From Bacteroidota bacterium (GTDB taxonomy: Bacteria; Bacteroidota; Bacteroidia; Chitinophagales; LD1): 64,000 nt of DNA. Location of the stretch: assembly GCA_018267365.1 (NCBI GenBank), contig JAFDYQ010000001.1, positions 124,001-188,000 of the forward strand. The letters are read 5' to 3'. A program made the translations under genes and the position numbers. Positions 55,645-64,000 of the stretch are shown one piece after another (position 1 is the first letter of the stretch; each line of letters opens with the position of its first letter). The notes under the pieces were generated by a model. That model was not told where the DNA came from and searched no databases. It saw only the letters and a list, made by a program, of their open reading frames with translations.

Positions 55645-57158
55645 TGCATTTCATCAATGAAATAGCGAAATTCTACTTTAGCACGCGTGTACCGGCCATC
55701 GAGTATTTCTTGTCGCGCCCTGCCGAGACCCAGCAGCAGACGCTGGCGCACCTCTTACATCGAGCCAGGCATACCGTATATGGGCGTGAGTACGGATTTG
55801 CGGATATAGAAAACTACCGTCAGTTTGCTGCACAAGTGCCCATCCATGACTATGACGGTCTGAAGCCCTTCTTTCAGCGCATGATGCAAGGTGAGGCTGA
55901 TATACTATGGCCGGGCCGTATACAGTGGTTTGCCAAATCCAGCGGTACGACTAATGACGTAAGCAAATTTATCCCACTATCGAGAGAAGGACTTCACCAA
56001 TCTCATATCAAGACAGGAAAAGACTTTCTGAGTATTTATTTAAAAAATAACCCTTCCAGCAGATTCTTTACCGGCAAAGGCATAGTGATGGGAGGTGCCG
56101 GAAACACCAATGCAGAATACCCGGGCATATTTATAGGTGATGTATCTGCGATTCTTATGAAGAACCTTGACACGTGGATACAATACTTCAGAGAGCCCAG
56201 CCTCGATGTAGCACTGATGGCCAAGTGGGAGGAAAAACTGGACCGCATAGCATCAGTCACTATGCAACAGAATGTGACTAATATATCGGGTGTACCATCA
56301 TGGACACTCCTGCTATTGAAGAAAGTGCTGGAAAAAACCGGCAAAGATCAGATCAGCGATGTCTGGCCTCACCTGGAGTTATACTGCCATGGCGGTGTTG
56401 GCTTTGCACCTTATCGCAAACAATTTGAAGAAATAATCGGAAGGCAGGTTTTTTATCAGAATGTATATAATGCCTCGGAGGGGTTTTTTGCCTGGCAGGA
56501 TACACTGGATAGCGACGATATGCTACTCCATCTGGATAATGGTGTCTTCTATGAGTTTATGCCCTTTGATGGAAATTTAAAAACGCGCGATGTTGTGAAT
56601 ATAGAAGATGTGCGCCCGGGTGTCAATTATGCAATGCTGATAAGTACCAACTCCGGGCTCTGGCGCTACCAGATAGGAGATACTATAGAGTTTACCAGTA
56701 TCCAGCCGCATCGCATCAAAATAACAGGAAGGACCAGACAGTATATAAATGTATGGGGAGAGGAGGTGACTGTGAATAATACAGATAATGCCATCTCTGG
56801 GTGCTGCGCCGAGATGGATGCCAAACTGGCCGAATATACAGTAGCCCCGATATATACTGACAGCTGTAGCGCCGGCCGGCACGAGTGGGCTATAGAGTTT
56901 AGCCGGCCTCCGGCTGATATAGATTTGTTTGCAAAAGCTCTGGATCAGAAGCTGCAATCTATCAACTCTGACTATGCCGCCAAACGCTCTGGCAGCCTGA
57001 TACTGCAGGCCTTGACCCTGGTGCCTTTAGCTCCCGGCACCTTCTATCGCTGGATGGACAGGCGCAATAGGCTGGGTAGCCAGTGTAAGATACCACGTCT
57101 AAGCAATGAACGCAAGATGATAGACGAGCTAAAGGACATATCCCGGATGATATGCTAA
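55644..57158 (+). CDS. GH3-family acyl-adenylating-like protein
   Basis: A 504-residue protein of the GH3 group, first known from plant auxin-conjugating enzymes. The family pattern is present: WFAKSSGTTNDVSKFIPLS for nucleotide binding, YNASEGFFAWQD, and LWRYQIGDTIEFT. Bacterial members are common in Bacteroidota beside lptB and their substrate is not known. It would join an acid to an amine through an acyl-AMP. The gene overlaps lptB by one base. Confidence 0.87.
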   Translation: MHFINEIAKFYFSTRVPAIEYFLSRPAETQQQTLAHLLHRARHTVYGREYGFADIENYRQFAAQVPIHDYDGLKPFFQRMMQGEADILWPGRIQWFAKSSGTTNDVSKFIPLSREGLHQSHIKTGKDFLSIYLKNNPSSRFFTGKGIVMGGAGNTNAEYPGIFIGDVSAILMKNLDTWIQYFREPSLDVALMAKWEEKLDRIASVTMQQNVTNISGVPSWTLLLLKKVLEKTGKDQISDVWPHLELYCHGGVGFAPYRKQFEEIIGRQVFYQNVYNASEGFFAWQDTLDSDDMLLHLDNGVFYEFMPFDGNLKTRDVVNIEDVRPGVNYAMLISTNSGLWRYQIGDTIEFTSIQPHRIKITGRTRQYINVWGEEVTVNNTDNAISGCCAEMDAKLAEYTVAPIYTDSCSAGRHEWAIEFSRPPADIDLFAKALDQKLQSINSDYAAKRSGSLILQALTLVPLAPGTFYRWMDRRNRLGSQCKIPRLSNERKMIDELKDISRMIC

Positions 57159-57212
57159 GTAGTGTGGAAATAACTGACTTGCATATTTTGAATGATGAGA
57201 TTAAATTGAGGT

Positions 57213-59492
57213 ATGAGCGGCATCGAGCTTGGCAATTCGGCAGCTATCGGCACCAGATATGATGCGGATATACGCAGTATGGTAGATATCGCACCGTATC
57301 CAGCCCTCATTCATTATAACGGTACAATCAAATACGCCAACAATCTGGCCAAATCACTGCTCAAAGAAGAAGGTACAGAGCTAAGCGGCCAAAATCTTTT
57401 TGACTATATCTATCTGGACGATATACAGGTAGTGCTGGATGCTGCCCAGAGATACAATAACTCTGACGATAGCAATATCCTGCATGTACGCGTAGTAGAT
57501 ACAGCTGGTACTGTCCTGAATGTACAAGGGAAAAGCGTGTCTATCCAGTATGCCGGTCAGCTATGCCGGTATATACATGTTTACAACTTTGACCGGGTGG
57601 AACAAGCGCTGGAGCAGGTGCAGGAGAAAGAAGAAGTACTGGGCAAAATACTGGAGATCCTGCCGGACAGTGTACTGGTGACAGACAGGACGCACCGCAA
57701 GATACTGTACAGCAATAAATCACTGGTGCGCAATCTTGGCTATGAGACTTCCGACTTTGCAGATGAGTATACATTTATAGAAAGCAGGATTCACCCTGCT
57801 GATCTTCCCGGTATAATAGCTTTTCAGAGAAAACTGCTCGAGACTGTGGGAGATGGGATATTTCGCTCCATAGAGTACCGGATCCAGGACAAGGCGGGAA
57901 ACTGGCGCTGGATGATGAGCCGTAGCATCAGTACTACCGGGGTCAAACTGGGTTCGGGAAATATAAATTATAGTATCGTACAGGATATCACTGCGAGCAA
58001 GGAAAAGGAACAAGAATTACTTCATTATCAAACCTTTCAGCAAAAGGTAAATCACACCTCTCCGGTATTGATCAGCATTTTTGACCTGGAGAAAATGTCT
58101 TCCGTATATCAAAGTAAGGACATGGTAGAGTGGTTCAGATATACACCTGACACATTTCCTGCCAGGTCATTTGATGTCATACATCCTGACTATCAGCAGG
58201 ATGCTATGGATAGTATCCGCCGAGCTGCACAGCTGGCAGACGGACAGGTACAGACCACAGTCTATCCGGCAGTGCAGGGTGATGGGCTCATTAAATTCCT
58301 TCTTACCCGCACAGCGGTTTTTCATAGAAATGACAGAGGACACGCCACTCAGGTACTGATGGTACATAGCGATATCACCGATCTCAAAGAGATAGAATCC
58401 AGGCTGGACCGCAGTGAAGAAACGCGTAAAGCGATACTACATACTATACCTGATATGGTGATCATCACCAATATGGAGGGGGAGATTTTTGATTTTTATC
58501 CCAATGAACTCTTGAGAGATGTTCTCCGCTCGGTGAATTTTATCGGCAAGAATATAGCGCAGCTTTTGACTCCGGAGAATACTAAAGCCGTACTGGATGC
58601 GGTGGCAGGGGTACTCCGGGACAATAGGCTGCATACTATAGACATGGCTCACAAAGGCGGGGAGACTACCTACTATATGGAGCTGCGTATCAGTCCGTTT
58701 ATAGATGATAAGGTAGTGATCGTAGCGCGCGATATAGCCGAGCAGAAAGAGCAACAGGACAAAATAGATCATTACAATAAAGAACTCTTTGCTAAAAATC
58801 AGGAGCTGGAGCGGTATATCACCTCAAACTCCGAGCTCGAAAAGTTTGCCTATATCGCCTCGCATGACCTGAGAGAGCCGCTTCGCAGCCTCACCGGTTT
58901 CGCTCAGCTGCTGCAAAAGCGTAATGAGGGAAAACTGACCAGGGAGTCTGAGGAATTTATCGAGAATATTATCAACGGGGCCCACCGCATGAATACACTG
59001 GTGAGCGGACTGCTGGAGTACTCCCGCATCACAAGCGCTGGCAAGCCATTTGCCAATGTACAGATACCGGACCTGATCCGCAAGGTAAAGTCAGATCTCA
59101 AAATATCCTTGGAAGAAAACAAAGCTGAAGTCATACTCTTTGACTTGCCTAATCTCTACTGCGATGAACTGCAGATGCGGCAGCTTTTCCAGAACCTGAT
59201 CAGCAATGCTATTAAGTTTCGCTCCGAAGTATCGCCTATCATCAAAATCTCTGCAGAACTGGAGGAGCGCCATTGGCTATTTAGAGTAGAGGACAATGGT
59301 ATAGGACTCGACCCACGCTACAAAGAGCAGGTATTTCAGATATTTACCCGACTGCACTCTCAGGACAAATATCAGGGCTCCGGCATAGGTCTGTCTGTAT
59401 GCAAGAAGATAATAGAGCGGCACGGGGGCCGCATCTGGCTGGAGTCTACTCCAGGTCGTGGTACTACAATATTCTTTACCGTGGCGGTTTAG
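57213..59492 (+). CDS. Multi-PAS sensor histidine kinase, soluble
   Basis: A 759-residue kinase without membrane segments. Four PAS-like domains come first (about residues 20-120, 140-260, 275-400 and 405-510), the second followed by a PAC segment (FRSIEYRIQDKAGNWRWMM). A coiled coil leads to the HisKA box with His551 in YIASHDLREPL, then a HATPase with NAIKF, DNGIGLD and GSGIGLSVCKKI. It would sense a cytoplasmic signal. No response regulator is adjacent. Confidence 0.88.
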   Translation: MSGIELGNSAAIGTRYDADIRSMVDIAPYPALIHYNGTIKYANNLAKSLLKEEGTELSGQNLFDYIYLDDIQVVLDAAQRYNNSDDSNILHVRVVDTAGTVLNVQGKSVSIQYAGQLCRYIHVYNFDRVEQALEQVQEKEEVLGKILEILPDSVLVTDRTHRKILYSNKSLVRNLGYETSDFADEYTFIESRIHPADLPGIIAFQRKLLETVGDGIFRSIEYRIQDKAGNWRWMMSRSISTTGVKLGSGNINYSIVQDITASKEKEQELLHYQTFQQKVNHTSPVLISIFDLEKMSSVYQSKDMVEWFRYTPDTFPARSFDVIHPDYQQDAMDSIRRAAQLADGQVQTTVYPAVQGDGLIKFLLTRTAVFHRNDRGHATQVLMVHSDITDLKEIESRLDRSEETRKAILHTIPDMVIITNMEGEIFDFYPNELLRDVLRSVNFIGKNIAQLLTPENTKAVLDAVAGVLRDNRLHTIDMAHKGGETTYYMELRISPFIDDKVVIVARDIAEQKEQQDKIDHYNKELFAKNQELERYITSNSELEKFAYIASHDLREPLRSLTGFAQLLQKRNEGKLTRESEEFIENIINGAHRMNTLVSGLLEYSRITSAGKPFANVQIPDLIRKVKSDLKISLEENKAEVILFDLPNLYCDELQMRQLFQNLISNAIKFRSEVSPIIKISAELEERHWLFRVEDNGIGLDPRYKEQVFQIFTRLHSQDKYQGSGIGLSVCKKIIERHGGRIWLESTPGRGTTIFFTVAV

Positions 59493-59537
59493 ACACCGAT
59501 TTTACACTTATATTTGCGCAGGGTTTTTATTCTGGTC

Positions 59538-60200
59538 ATGCGGCATCCCTTATTGCTCTTCCTGGTCCTTATTTTGCTGGCTTTTGCGGGGATAAAGGTA
59601 TTTCATCGCTATCAGCAGCACAGGCTTTATGAGAATATCAGCCGCTTCGACTATTTCAGCCCCGATAGCATAGATTACAATTACTATGACCAGACCACGC
59701 TACGTATATATCTGGATAATTGCCAAGTCCTCACAGATATAGCCAAGACCCTTTGGCTGAGAGATGGTATAGACGTGACAAGGACAAAGAGCGCTAAAGG
59801 TGAAGCTCAATCCCGCATTAACCGCTACTACAGGCTGCTCGGCTATACGCGGACGCTGGAAGATAAACTGATCCAATCTCAGGATATGAAGAATCAGGGG
59901 CTGACAAATGAGGATATCAGGATAATATTGGATAGGGATATCACCATAGGTGCCGTAGAAAGTGAAAAGGATAAGATGGCGGCCTACGACTACCTGAAAG
60001 GGAAAAATGTATGCAACATATCAAAACCCAATGAAATATGGCAACTACAAAAGCTGCTCAATGCTAATGACTACAATCTCACTATAAACGGGATCTATGA
60101 TGCATCTACGGATAGTGCCCTACTGGATTTCCAAAAAGAAAATAACATCTATCCTTCGCATAGCTGTGATGATATGACCCTGCGCAAACTGGTAGAATGA
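59538..60200 (+). CDS. Membrane-anchored protein with peptidoglycan-binding domain
   Basis: I use the ATG at 59538 rather than a TTG at 59514, giving 220 residues. A hydrophobic N-terminal segment (HPLLLFLVLILLAFAGI) anchors it. The last ~60 residues, with IWQLQKLLNANDYNL and STDSALLDFQKENNI, match the PG_binding_1 fold found in cell-wall enzymes. The middle is helical and unassigned. No catalytic domain is visible, so it may be a wall-tethered scaffold. Confidence 0.75.
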   Translation: MRHPLLLFLVLILLAFAGIKVFHRYQQHRLYENISRFDYFSPDSIDYNYYDQTTLRIYLDNCQVLTDIAKTLWLRDGIDVTRTKSAKGEAQSRINRYYRLLGYTRTLEDKLIQSQDMKNQGLTNEDIRIILDRDITIGAVESEKDKMAAYDYLKGKNVCNISKPNEIWQLQKLLNANDYNLTINGIYDASTDSALLDFQKENNIYPSHSCDDMTLRKLVE

Positions 60201-61172
60201 TCAAATAGTCCGATTGATCGTAAACTGGATCATATCATAGATAGCGCGGCGCGCATCACCATCCGGGAAGGTAGCCAATATATTTTCAGCCTCAGTCTTA
60301 TAGTCCGACATTCTGGATCTGGCATAGTCTAGTCCTCCATGGTCCCTGACTATGTCTATCACCCAGCGCACCTTTTCAGTGTTTGTATTCTCGTTTTTGA
60401 TCACGTAGATGATTTTGCGCTTTTCTGCCGAAGATACTTTATTGAGTGTATGGATGAGCGGGAGGGTCATTTTGCGTTCTTTTATATCAATACCGCGTGG
60501 CTTTCCTATCTCTGCCTCCTCATAGTCAAAAAGATCATCCTTGATCTGGAAGGCTATACCGATCTTTTCTCCCATCGCTTTCACTTTAGCGATGGCCTGC
60601 GGATCTTTGGTACTGGTAGAGGCTCCGCTGGCACAGGCAGAGGCGATGAGAGACGCCGTTTTCTGACGGATTATCTCAAAGTAGATTTCCTCTTTGATAT
60701 CCAGTTTCCGTGCCTTCTCCAGCTGTAGTAGCTCGCCCTCACTCATTTCCTTGATCGTATTGGACAGAAGGTGCAACAGTTGAAACTGGTCATGCTCTAT
60801 GGAGAGGGATAGGCCTTTGGCCAGCAAAAAATCTCCCACGAGCACAGCTATCTTGTTTTTCCAGAGAGCGTTGATAGAAAAGAACCCTCTCCGCTTATAG
60901 GAGTCATCCACCACATCATCATGGACCAGTGTAGCCGTATGCAGGATCTCTACCAGCGATGCGGCCACATACGTAGCCTCATTTATCTCACCGCATAGCT
61001 TGGCACTGAGAAATACAAACATGGGTCGCATTTGCTTGCCCTTGCGGGTCACTATGTAGTGTGTGATACGATCTAGCAGCGGAGCATTGCTGCGCATAGA
61101 CTCACGAAACCTGACCTCAAACTCATCGAGCTCATGCGCTATAGGTCTTTTGATTTCATCGAGACTGGCCAT
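60201..61172 (-). CDS. Polyprenyl diphosphate synthase
   Basis: A 323-residue trans-isoprenyl synthase. The first Asp-rich motif is VHDDVVDDSYKRRG (Asp85, Asp86, Asp89) and the second is FQIKDDLFDYEE. It probably makes the octaprenyl-type side chain of menaquinone, in line with IspB-type proteins, though chain length cannot be read with confidence. It is convergent with the gene ending at 60200 (no gap). Confidence 0.9.
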   Translation of the reverse strand: MASLDEIKRPIAHELDEFEVRFRESMRSNAPLLDRITHYIVTRKGKQMRPMFVFLSAKLCGEINEATYVAASLVEILHTATLVHDDVVDDSYKRRGFFSINALWKNKIAVLVGDFLLAKGLSLSIEHDQFQLLHLLSNTIKEMSEGELLQLEKARKLDIKEEIYFEIIRQKTASLIASACASGASTSTKDPQAIAKVKAMGEKIGIAFQIKDDLFDYEEAEIGKPRGIDIKERKMTLPLIHTLNKVSSAEKRKIIYVIKNENTNTEKVRWVIDIVRDHGGLDYARSRMSDYKTEAENILATFPDGDARRAIYDMIQFTINRTI

Positions 61173-61271
61173 TTGCAGAGGCGAAAGTAATAAAGTATAT
61201 AGGTATTTTACTCATAATCTGTTTAGAAGATACCCTGTATCTCATGATGTTTTCATTATTTAGCTAGCCTG

Positions 61272-62126
61272 ATGCGTTTTCTGCAAAATATCGTACTCTA
61301 TCCTCACGGCGGTAGGCCATTTCTGGTAGATGTCTGCTACCGGCCAGATAGTCAGCCTAAACCTCTGGTCATATGGGTGCACGGATTTATGGGCTTTAAA
61401 GATTGGGGACCATATAGCCTGATGGCGGAATCTTTTGCTGCGGCTGGATTTGTGTTTGTCAAGTTTAATATGAGCCATAACGGCACCACATTAGAGCATC
61501 CCTCAGATTTTATCGATACGGAGGCGTTTGGTCAAAACAACTTTGAAAAAGAGCTGGATGACCTGGGCAGCGTGATAGACTGGATAGTTTCAGATCAGTT
61601 TCCTGTAGCTAAATGCGATGTGAGCAAAGATGAAATAAACCTCATAGGCCATAGCCGTGGCGGTGGTATAGTGACGCTGAAGGCGGGCGAAGACCCACGG
61701 GTGAAAAAGATTGCCACCTGGGCAGCTGTCAATGAGTTTGGCAAGTTTTGGAAGGCCGACCAGATGGAAAAGATCAGGCAGGATGGCGTAATATATGTGA
61801 CCAACGGACGCACCGGACAGCGACTGCCTATCTACCGGCAGATGTATGAAAATTACTTTGCACAGCCTAAGCGGCTCTATATACCCGATGTAGTAAGGCG
61901 GCTCCACGTCCCTATGCTCATAGTACATGGTGACCAGGATGAAGCTGTACCGCCCTCCTCTGCCGCAGAGATGAAGGAGTGGAAGCCAGATGCTGAACTA
62001 ATGATGGTAAAGGGTGGCAACCACGTCTTTGGTGGCAAACATCCGTGGGAAAGCAAAGTACTCCCATCAGACCTCAAAAATGTGATTGACAAGACCATAG
62101 AATTTTTCAAAAAACAGATCAAGTGA
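61272..62126 (+). CDS. Cytoplasmic alpha/beta hydrolase
   Basis: A 284-residue alpha/beta-fold hydrolase with no signal peptide. VIWVHGFMGFKDWG supplies the oxyanion region, LIGHSRGGG the nucleophile Ser, VHGDQDEAVPP the acid and GGNHVFGG the catalytic His. The substrate is unknown. Its stop overlaps the GTG start of the next gene (GTGA), so the two are translated together. Confidence 0.86.
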   Translation: MRFLQNIVLYPHGGRPFLVDVCYRPDSQPKPLVIWVHGFMGFKDWGPYSLMAESFAAAGFVFVKFNMSHNGTTLEHPSDFIDTEAFGQNNFEKELDDLGSVIDWIVSDQFPVAKCDVSKDEINLIGHSRGGGIVTLKAGEDPRVKKIATWAAVNEFGKFWKADQMEKIRQDGVIYVTNGRTGQRLPIYRQMYENYFAQPKRLYIPDVVRRLHVPMLIVHGDQDEAVPPSSAAEMKEWKPDAELMMVKGGNHVFGGKHPWESKVLPSDLKNVIDKTIEFFKKQIK

Positions 62127-62989
62127 ATACAATAATCAAAATAGGCGGTGTGCCTGAGCACTTCAATCTCCCTATCATCATGGCTATAGAGGGAGGCGAG
62201 TTTGCAGCGCATGGCATAGACCTGCAGTGGACGTACTACCCGGGCGGTACCGGAGCTATGACACGAGCCCTGGCAGAGGGTGAGATAGACCTGGCCATAC
62301 TCCTCACTGAGGGCTTTGTATCTGCCGTCAATAATGGCCTGCAGGCTAAGATCGTGAAGGTTTATATAGAGTCGCCATTAGTATGGGGCATCTATACAGG
62401 CGCCCACTCACCTACCGCATCTCTATACGACAATACGTCAAAAAAATATGCTATCTCCAGGCTCGGCTCCGGCTCTCACCTGATGGCTATGATCCACGCC
62501 GAGCAGCGCGGAGATAAACTGAGCAAAGAGGATTTTGTAATCATAGACAGCCTGGAGGGGGCCATCGAATCACTTACCAAAGGCGAAACGCAGGTTTTTT
62601 ATTGGGAAAAATTTATGACTAAAAAATATGTAGACAGCGGCGACTTACGCCTGATCGGGGAGTTTTCAGCCCCTTGGTCCAGCTTCCTGATCACTGCTTC
62701 TGACAAGGCGTTGTATGAAAACAAGCAGCAAATTCATATTGCCATGGAGATCATCAATGATGCCGGTCAGAGATTCAAAAATGATCAGTCAATAGCTGCA
62801 GAGCTCAAAAAACGCTTTGGACTTAATACTAAAGACGTAGCTAAATGGCTGGGAGGTACAATATGGAATACCGACTTTAGCATACGCCGCAAGGGCCTGG
62901 ACAACGCCATAGAAGCGCTGAATAAGATCCGGCCTACACCGGTACACATAGATATGGAGGCGCTCTGTGCAAATATGAAAGTGAAATAA
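62123..62989 (+). CDS. NMT1/THI5-like substrate-binding protein
   Basis: A 288-residue protein of the periplasmic-binding fold group that includes NMT1/THI5 and ABC riboflavin/pyrimidine binders. IKIGGVPEHFNLPIIMAIE and GTGAMTRALAEGEIDLAILL are family patterns. It starts with GTG inside the hydrolase stop, has no signal peptide, and there is no permease or ATPase gene near it. A cytoplasmic binding or enzymatic role is therefore more likely than transport. Confidence 0.82.
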   Translation: MNTIIKIGGVPEHFNLPIIMAIEGGEFAAHGIDLQWTYYPGGTGAMTRALAEGEIDLAILLTEGFVSAVNNGLQAKIVKVYIESPLVWGIYTGAHSPTASLYDNTSKKYAISRLGSGSHLMAMIHAEQRGDKLSKEDFVIIDSLEGAIESLTKGETQVFYWEKFMTKKYVDSGDLRLIGEFSAPWSSFLITASDKALYENKQQIHIAMEIINDAGQRFKNDQSIAAELKKRFGLNTKDVAKWLGGTIWNTDFSIRRKGLDNAIEALNKIRPTPVHIDMEALCANMKVK

Positions 62990-62990
62990 C

Positions 62991-64000
62991 CTAGCCTATC
63001 ATAGCCAAAAACTCATCCTCTGTCAGTATCGTGACTGTAGGTATAGCCTTTGCCTTTGCAAGTTTGCTACCGGCATCCTCACCGGCTACCAGGTAGTTTA
63101 GTTTGGCGCTCACACCGCTGAGCAGTGTACCTCCGTTTTCCTCTACCATCTGCTTGGCTCTATCTCTCGTGAAGCGCTGCAAAGAACCGGTAAACAGGAA
63201 GGTCTGCCCCTGCAGCTTATTGTTTTTCGCTATTGCATCTTCAGGCCTGTTTTCCGTATTAACCCCATATTCCTTTAGCTTTTTCAGCAGGTGCACATTA
63301 CCCTCCTTACTAAAGAAATCGAAAATGCTCTGTGCTACTTTGGGGCCTATGCCTTCTATGTGTGTGAGATTCTCCACGCTCATACCTTCAAACTCAAACA
63401 CAGTCTTTACGTGCTTTGAAAGATCCTTTGCCGTGGTGACTCCTACATGACGGATACCAAGCGCCGTGAGTAGCCGCCAAATCGGGCGATCCTTAGATGC
63501 TTCTATACCGTCGCGCAGATTTGTCACAGACTTCTCGCCCCAGCCTTCCAGTTGTCTTATCTCATCATATGGCAGGGTATAGATATCCTCGATGTTATTT
63601 AAGAAGCCGCGTGCGATGAAGTCTGTAATAATACTGCGCCCCAGGCCATCAATATCCATAGCATCTTTGGACACATAATGTATGATCCGCTCCTCCGCCT
63701 GAGCAGGGCACTCCGCATTATCACACCGCCAGACAGCCTCTTCTTCGGGCCTGACCAGTGCATTTTGGCAGGAGGGACATTTTTTAGGAAAGTGAATATC
63801 GCGCTCTGTCCCATCCCGCAGGTCTGCTACCACGCCTACTATATAGGGTATCACCTCACCCGCGCGTTCTACGATCACGGTATCGCCCAGCTTTATATCC
63901 TTATCTCTGATGAAGTCTGCATTATGCAGCGAGATAGACGAGATCGTCACTCCCGCCAAGGGTACCGGTTCTATTTTGGCCACCGGAGTCACTGCACCCG
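62991..64000 (-). CDS. ligA: NAD-dependent DNA ligase, C-terminal part (cut by window edge)
   Basis: The frame is open to the right edge and covers the last 336 codons of LigA. It starts in the OB fold (GAVTPVAKIEPVPLAG), then shows the four-Cys zinc finger (CPSC...CDNAECPAQ), the helix-hairpin-helix repeats and the C-terminal BRCT domain (LFTGSLQRFTRDRAKQMVEE). The adenylation domain lies beyond the window. It is convergent with the binding-protein gene, one base apart. Confidence 0.93.
   Translation of the reverse strand, partial: GAVTPVAKIEPVPLAGVTISSISLHNADFIRDKDIKLGDTVIVERAGEVIPYIVGVVADLRDGTERDIHFPKKCPSCQNALVRPEEEAVWRCDNAECPAQAEERIIHYVSKDAMDIDGLGRSIITDFIARGFLNNIEDIYTLPYDEIRQLEGWGEKSVTNLRDGIEASKDRPIWRLLTALGIRHVGVTTAKDLSKHVKTVFEFEGMSVENLTHIEGIGPKVAQSIFDFFSKEGNVHLLKKLKEYGVNTENRPEDAIAKNNKLQGQTFLFTGSLQRFTRDRAKQMVEENGGTLLSGVSAKLNYLVAGEDAGSKLAKAKAIPTVTILTEDEFLAMIG

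Noticed and set aside
1-64000. CRISPR array
   Set aside because: No run of regularly spaced short repeats was seen anywhere.

Overview
The window looks like a chromosomal segment from a Bacteroidota bacterium, probably a Chitinophaga/Saprospira-type relative. The evidence is several secreted proteins ending in type IX secretion (T9SS) sorting domains, SprB-like repeats in a giant surface protein, promoter elements of the TAnnTTTG type (TATATTTG before several genes), and typical Bacteroidota housekeeping families. By eye, positions 1 to about 23,300 are richer in A/T than 38,000-64,000, which fits an acquired island next to an older backbone.

Left island (1 to about 23,300). A tRNA-Thr gene is followed by the start of one tyrosine recombinase that runs off the left edge. 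A second, complete tyrosine recombinase lies at 625-1566. Then come two VirD4/HerA-type ATPases with no relaxase or mating-pore genes, and a run of cargo: an unknown protein with a duplicated beta domain; an HTH repressor with a 24-bp perfect palindrome at its 5' end; a secreted protein plus lipoprotein pair; a trypsin-like protease paired with a DUF4238 protein; the larger ATPase with a nuclease-like C-terminus and two coiled-coil partners; a Septu-like ATPase/HNH pair; three membrane or exported proteins; and, on the opposite strand, a three-gene operon encoding a small membrane protein, a ComEC-like metallo-beta-lactamase and an E2-E1-JAB fusion. The last operon is the most striking item. 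It looks like a complete protein-conjugation and deconjugation machine with no ubiquitin-like gene in view, and the metallo-beta-lactamase protein ends in glycine.

Middle region (23,300-39,000). Two closely related tandem-HTH genes in the same orientation flank a plus-strand locus for three exported proteins, one of them 3,757 residues long and ending in a T9SS signal. The right HTH gene starts where comM, on the same strand, loses its reading frame, so comM is cut after about 353 codons. The left HTH gene seems to carry a decayed trace of the same comM junction. A G8 tract lies inside the giant gene.

Backbone (39,000-64,000). Ordinary chromosomal genes: two sensor histidine kinases, an endonuclease/exonuclease/phosphatase protein, a hemolysin III protein, a radical SAM/SPASM protein, DNA polymerase III delta', a cupredoxin, an EamA transporter, an rRNA methyltransferase, PurT, hydrolases, a TolB-like outer-membrane protein, LptB, a GH3-family protein, a polyprenyl synthase, a lone NMT1-like binding protein and the C-terminal part of NAD-dependent DNA ligase at the right edge.
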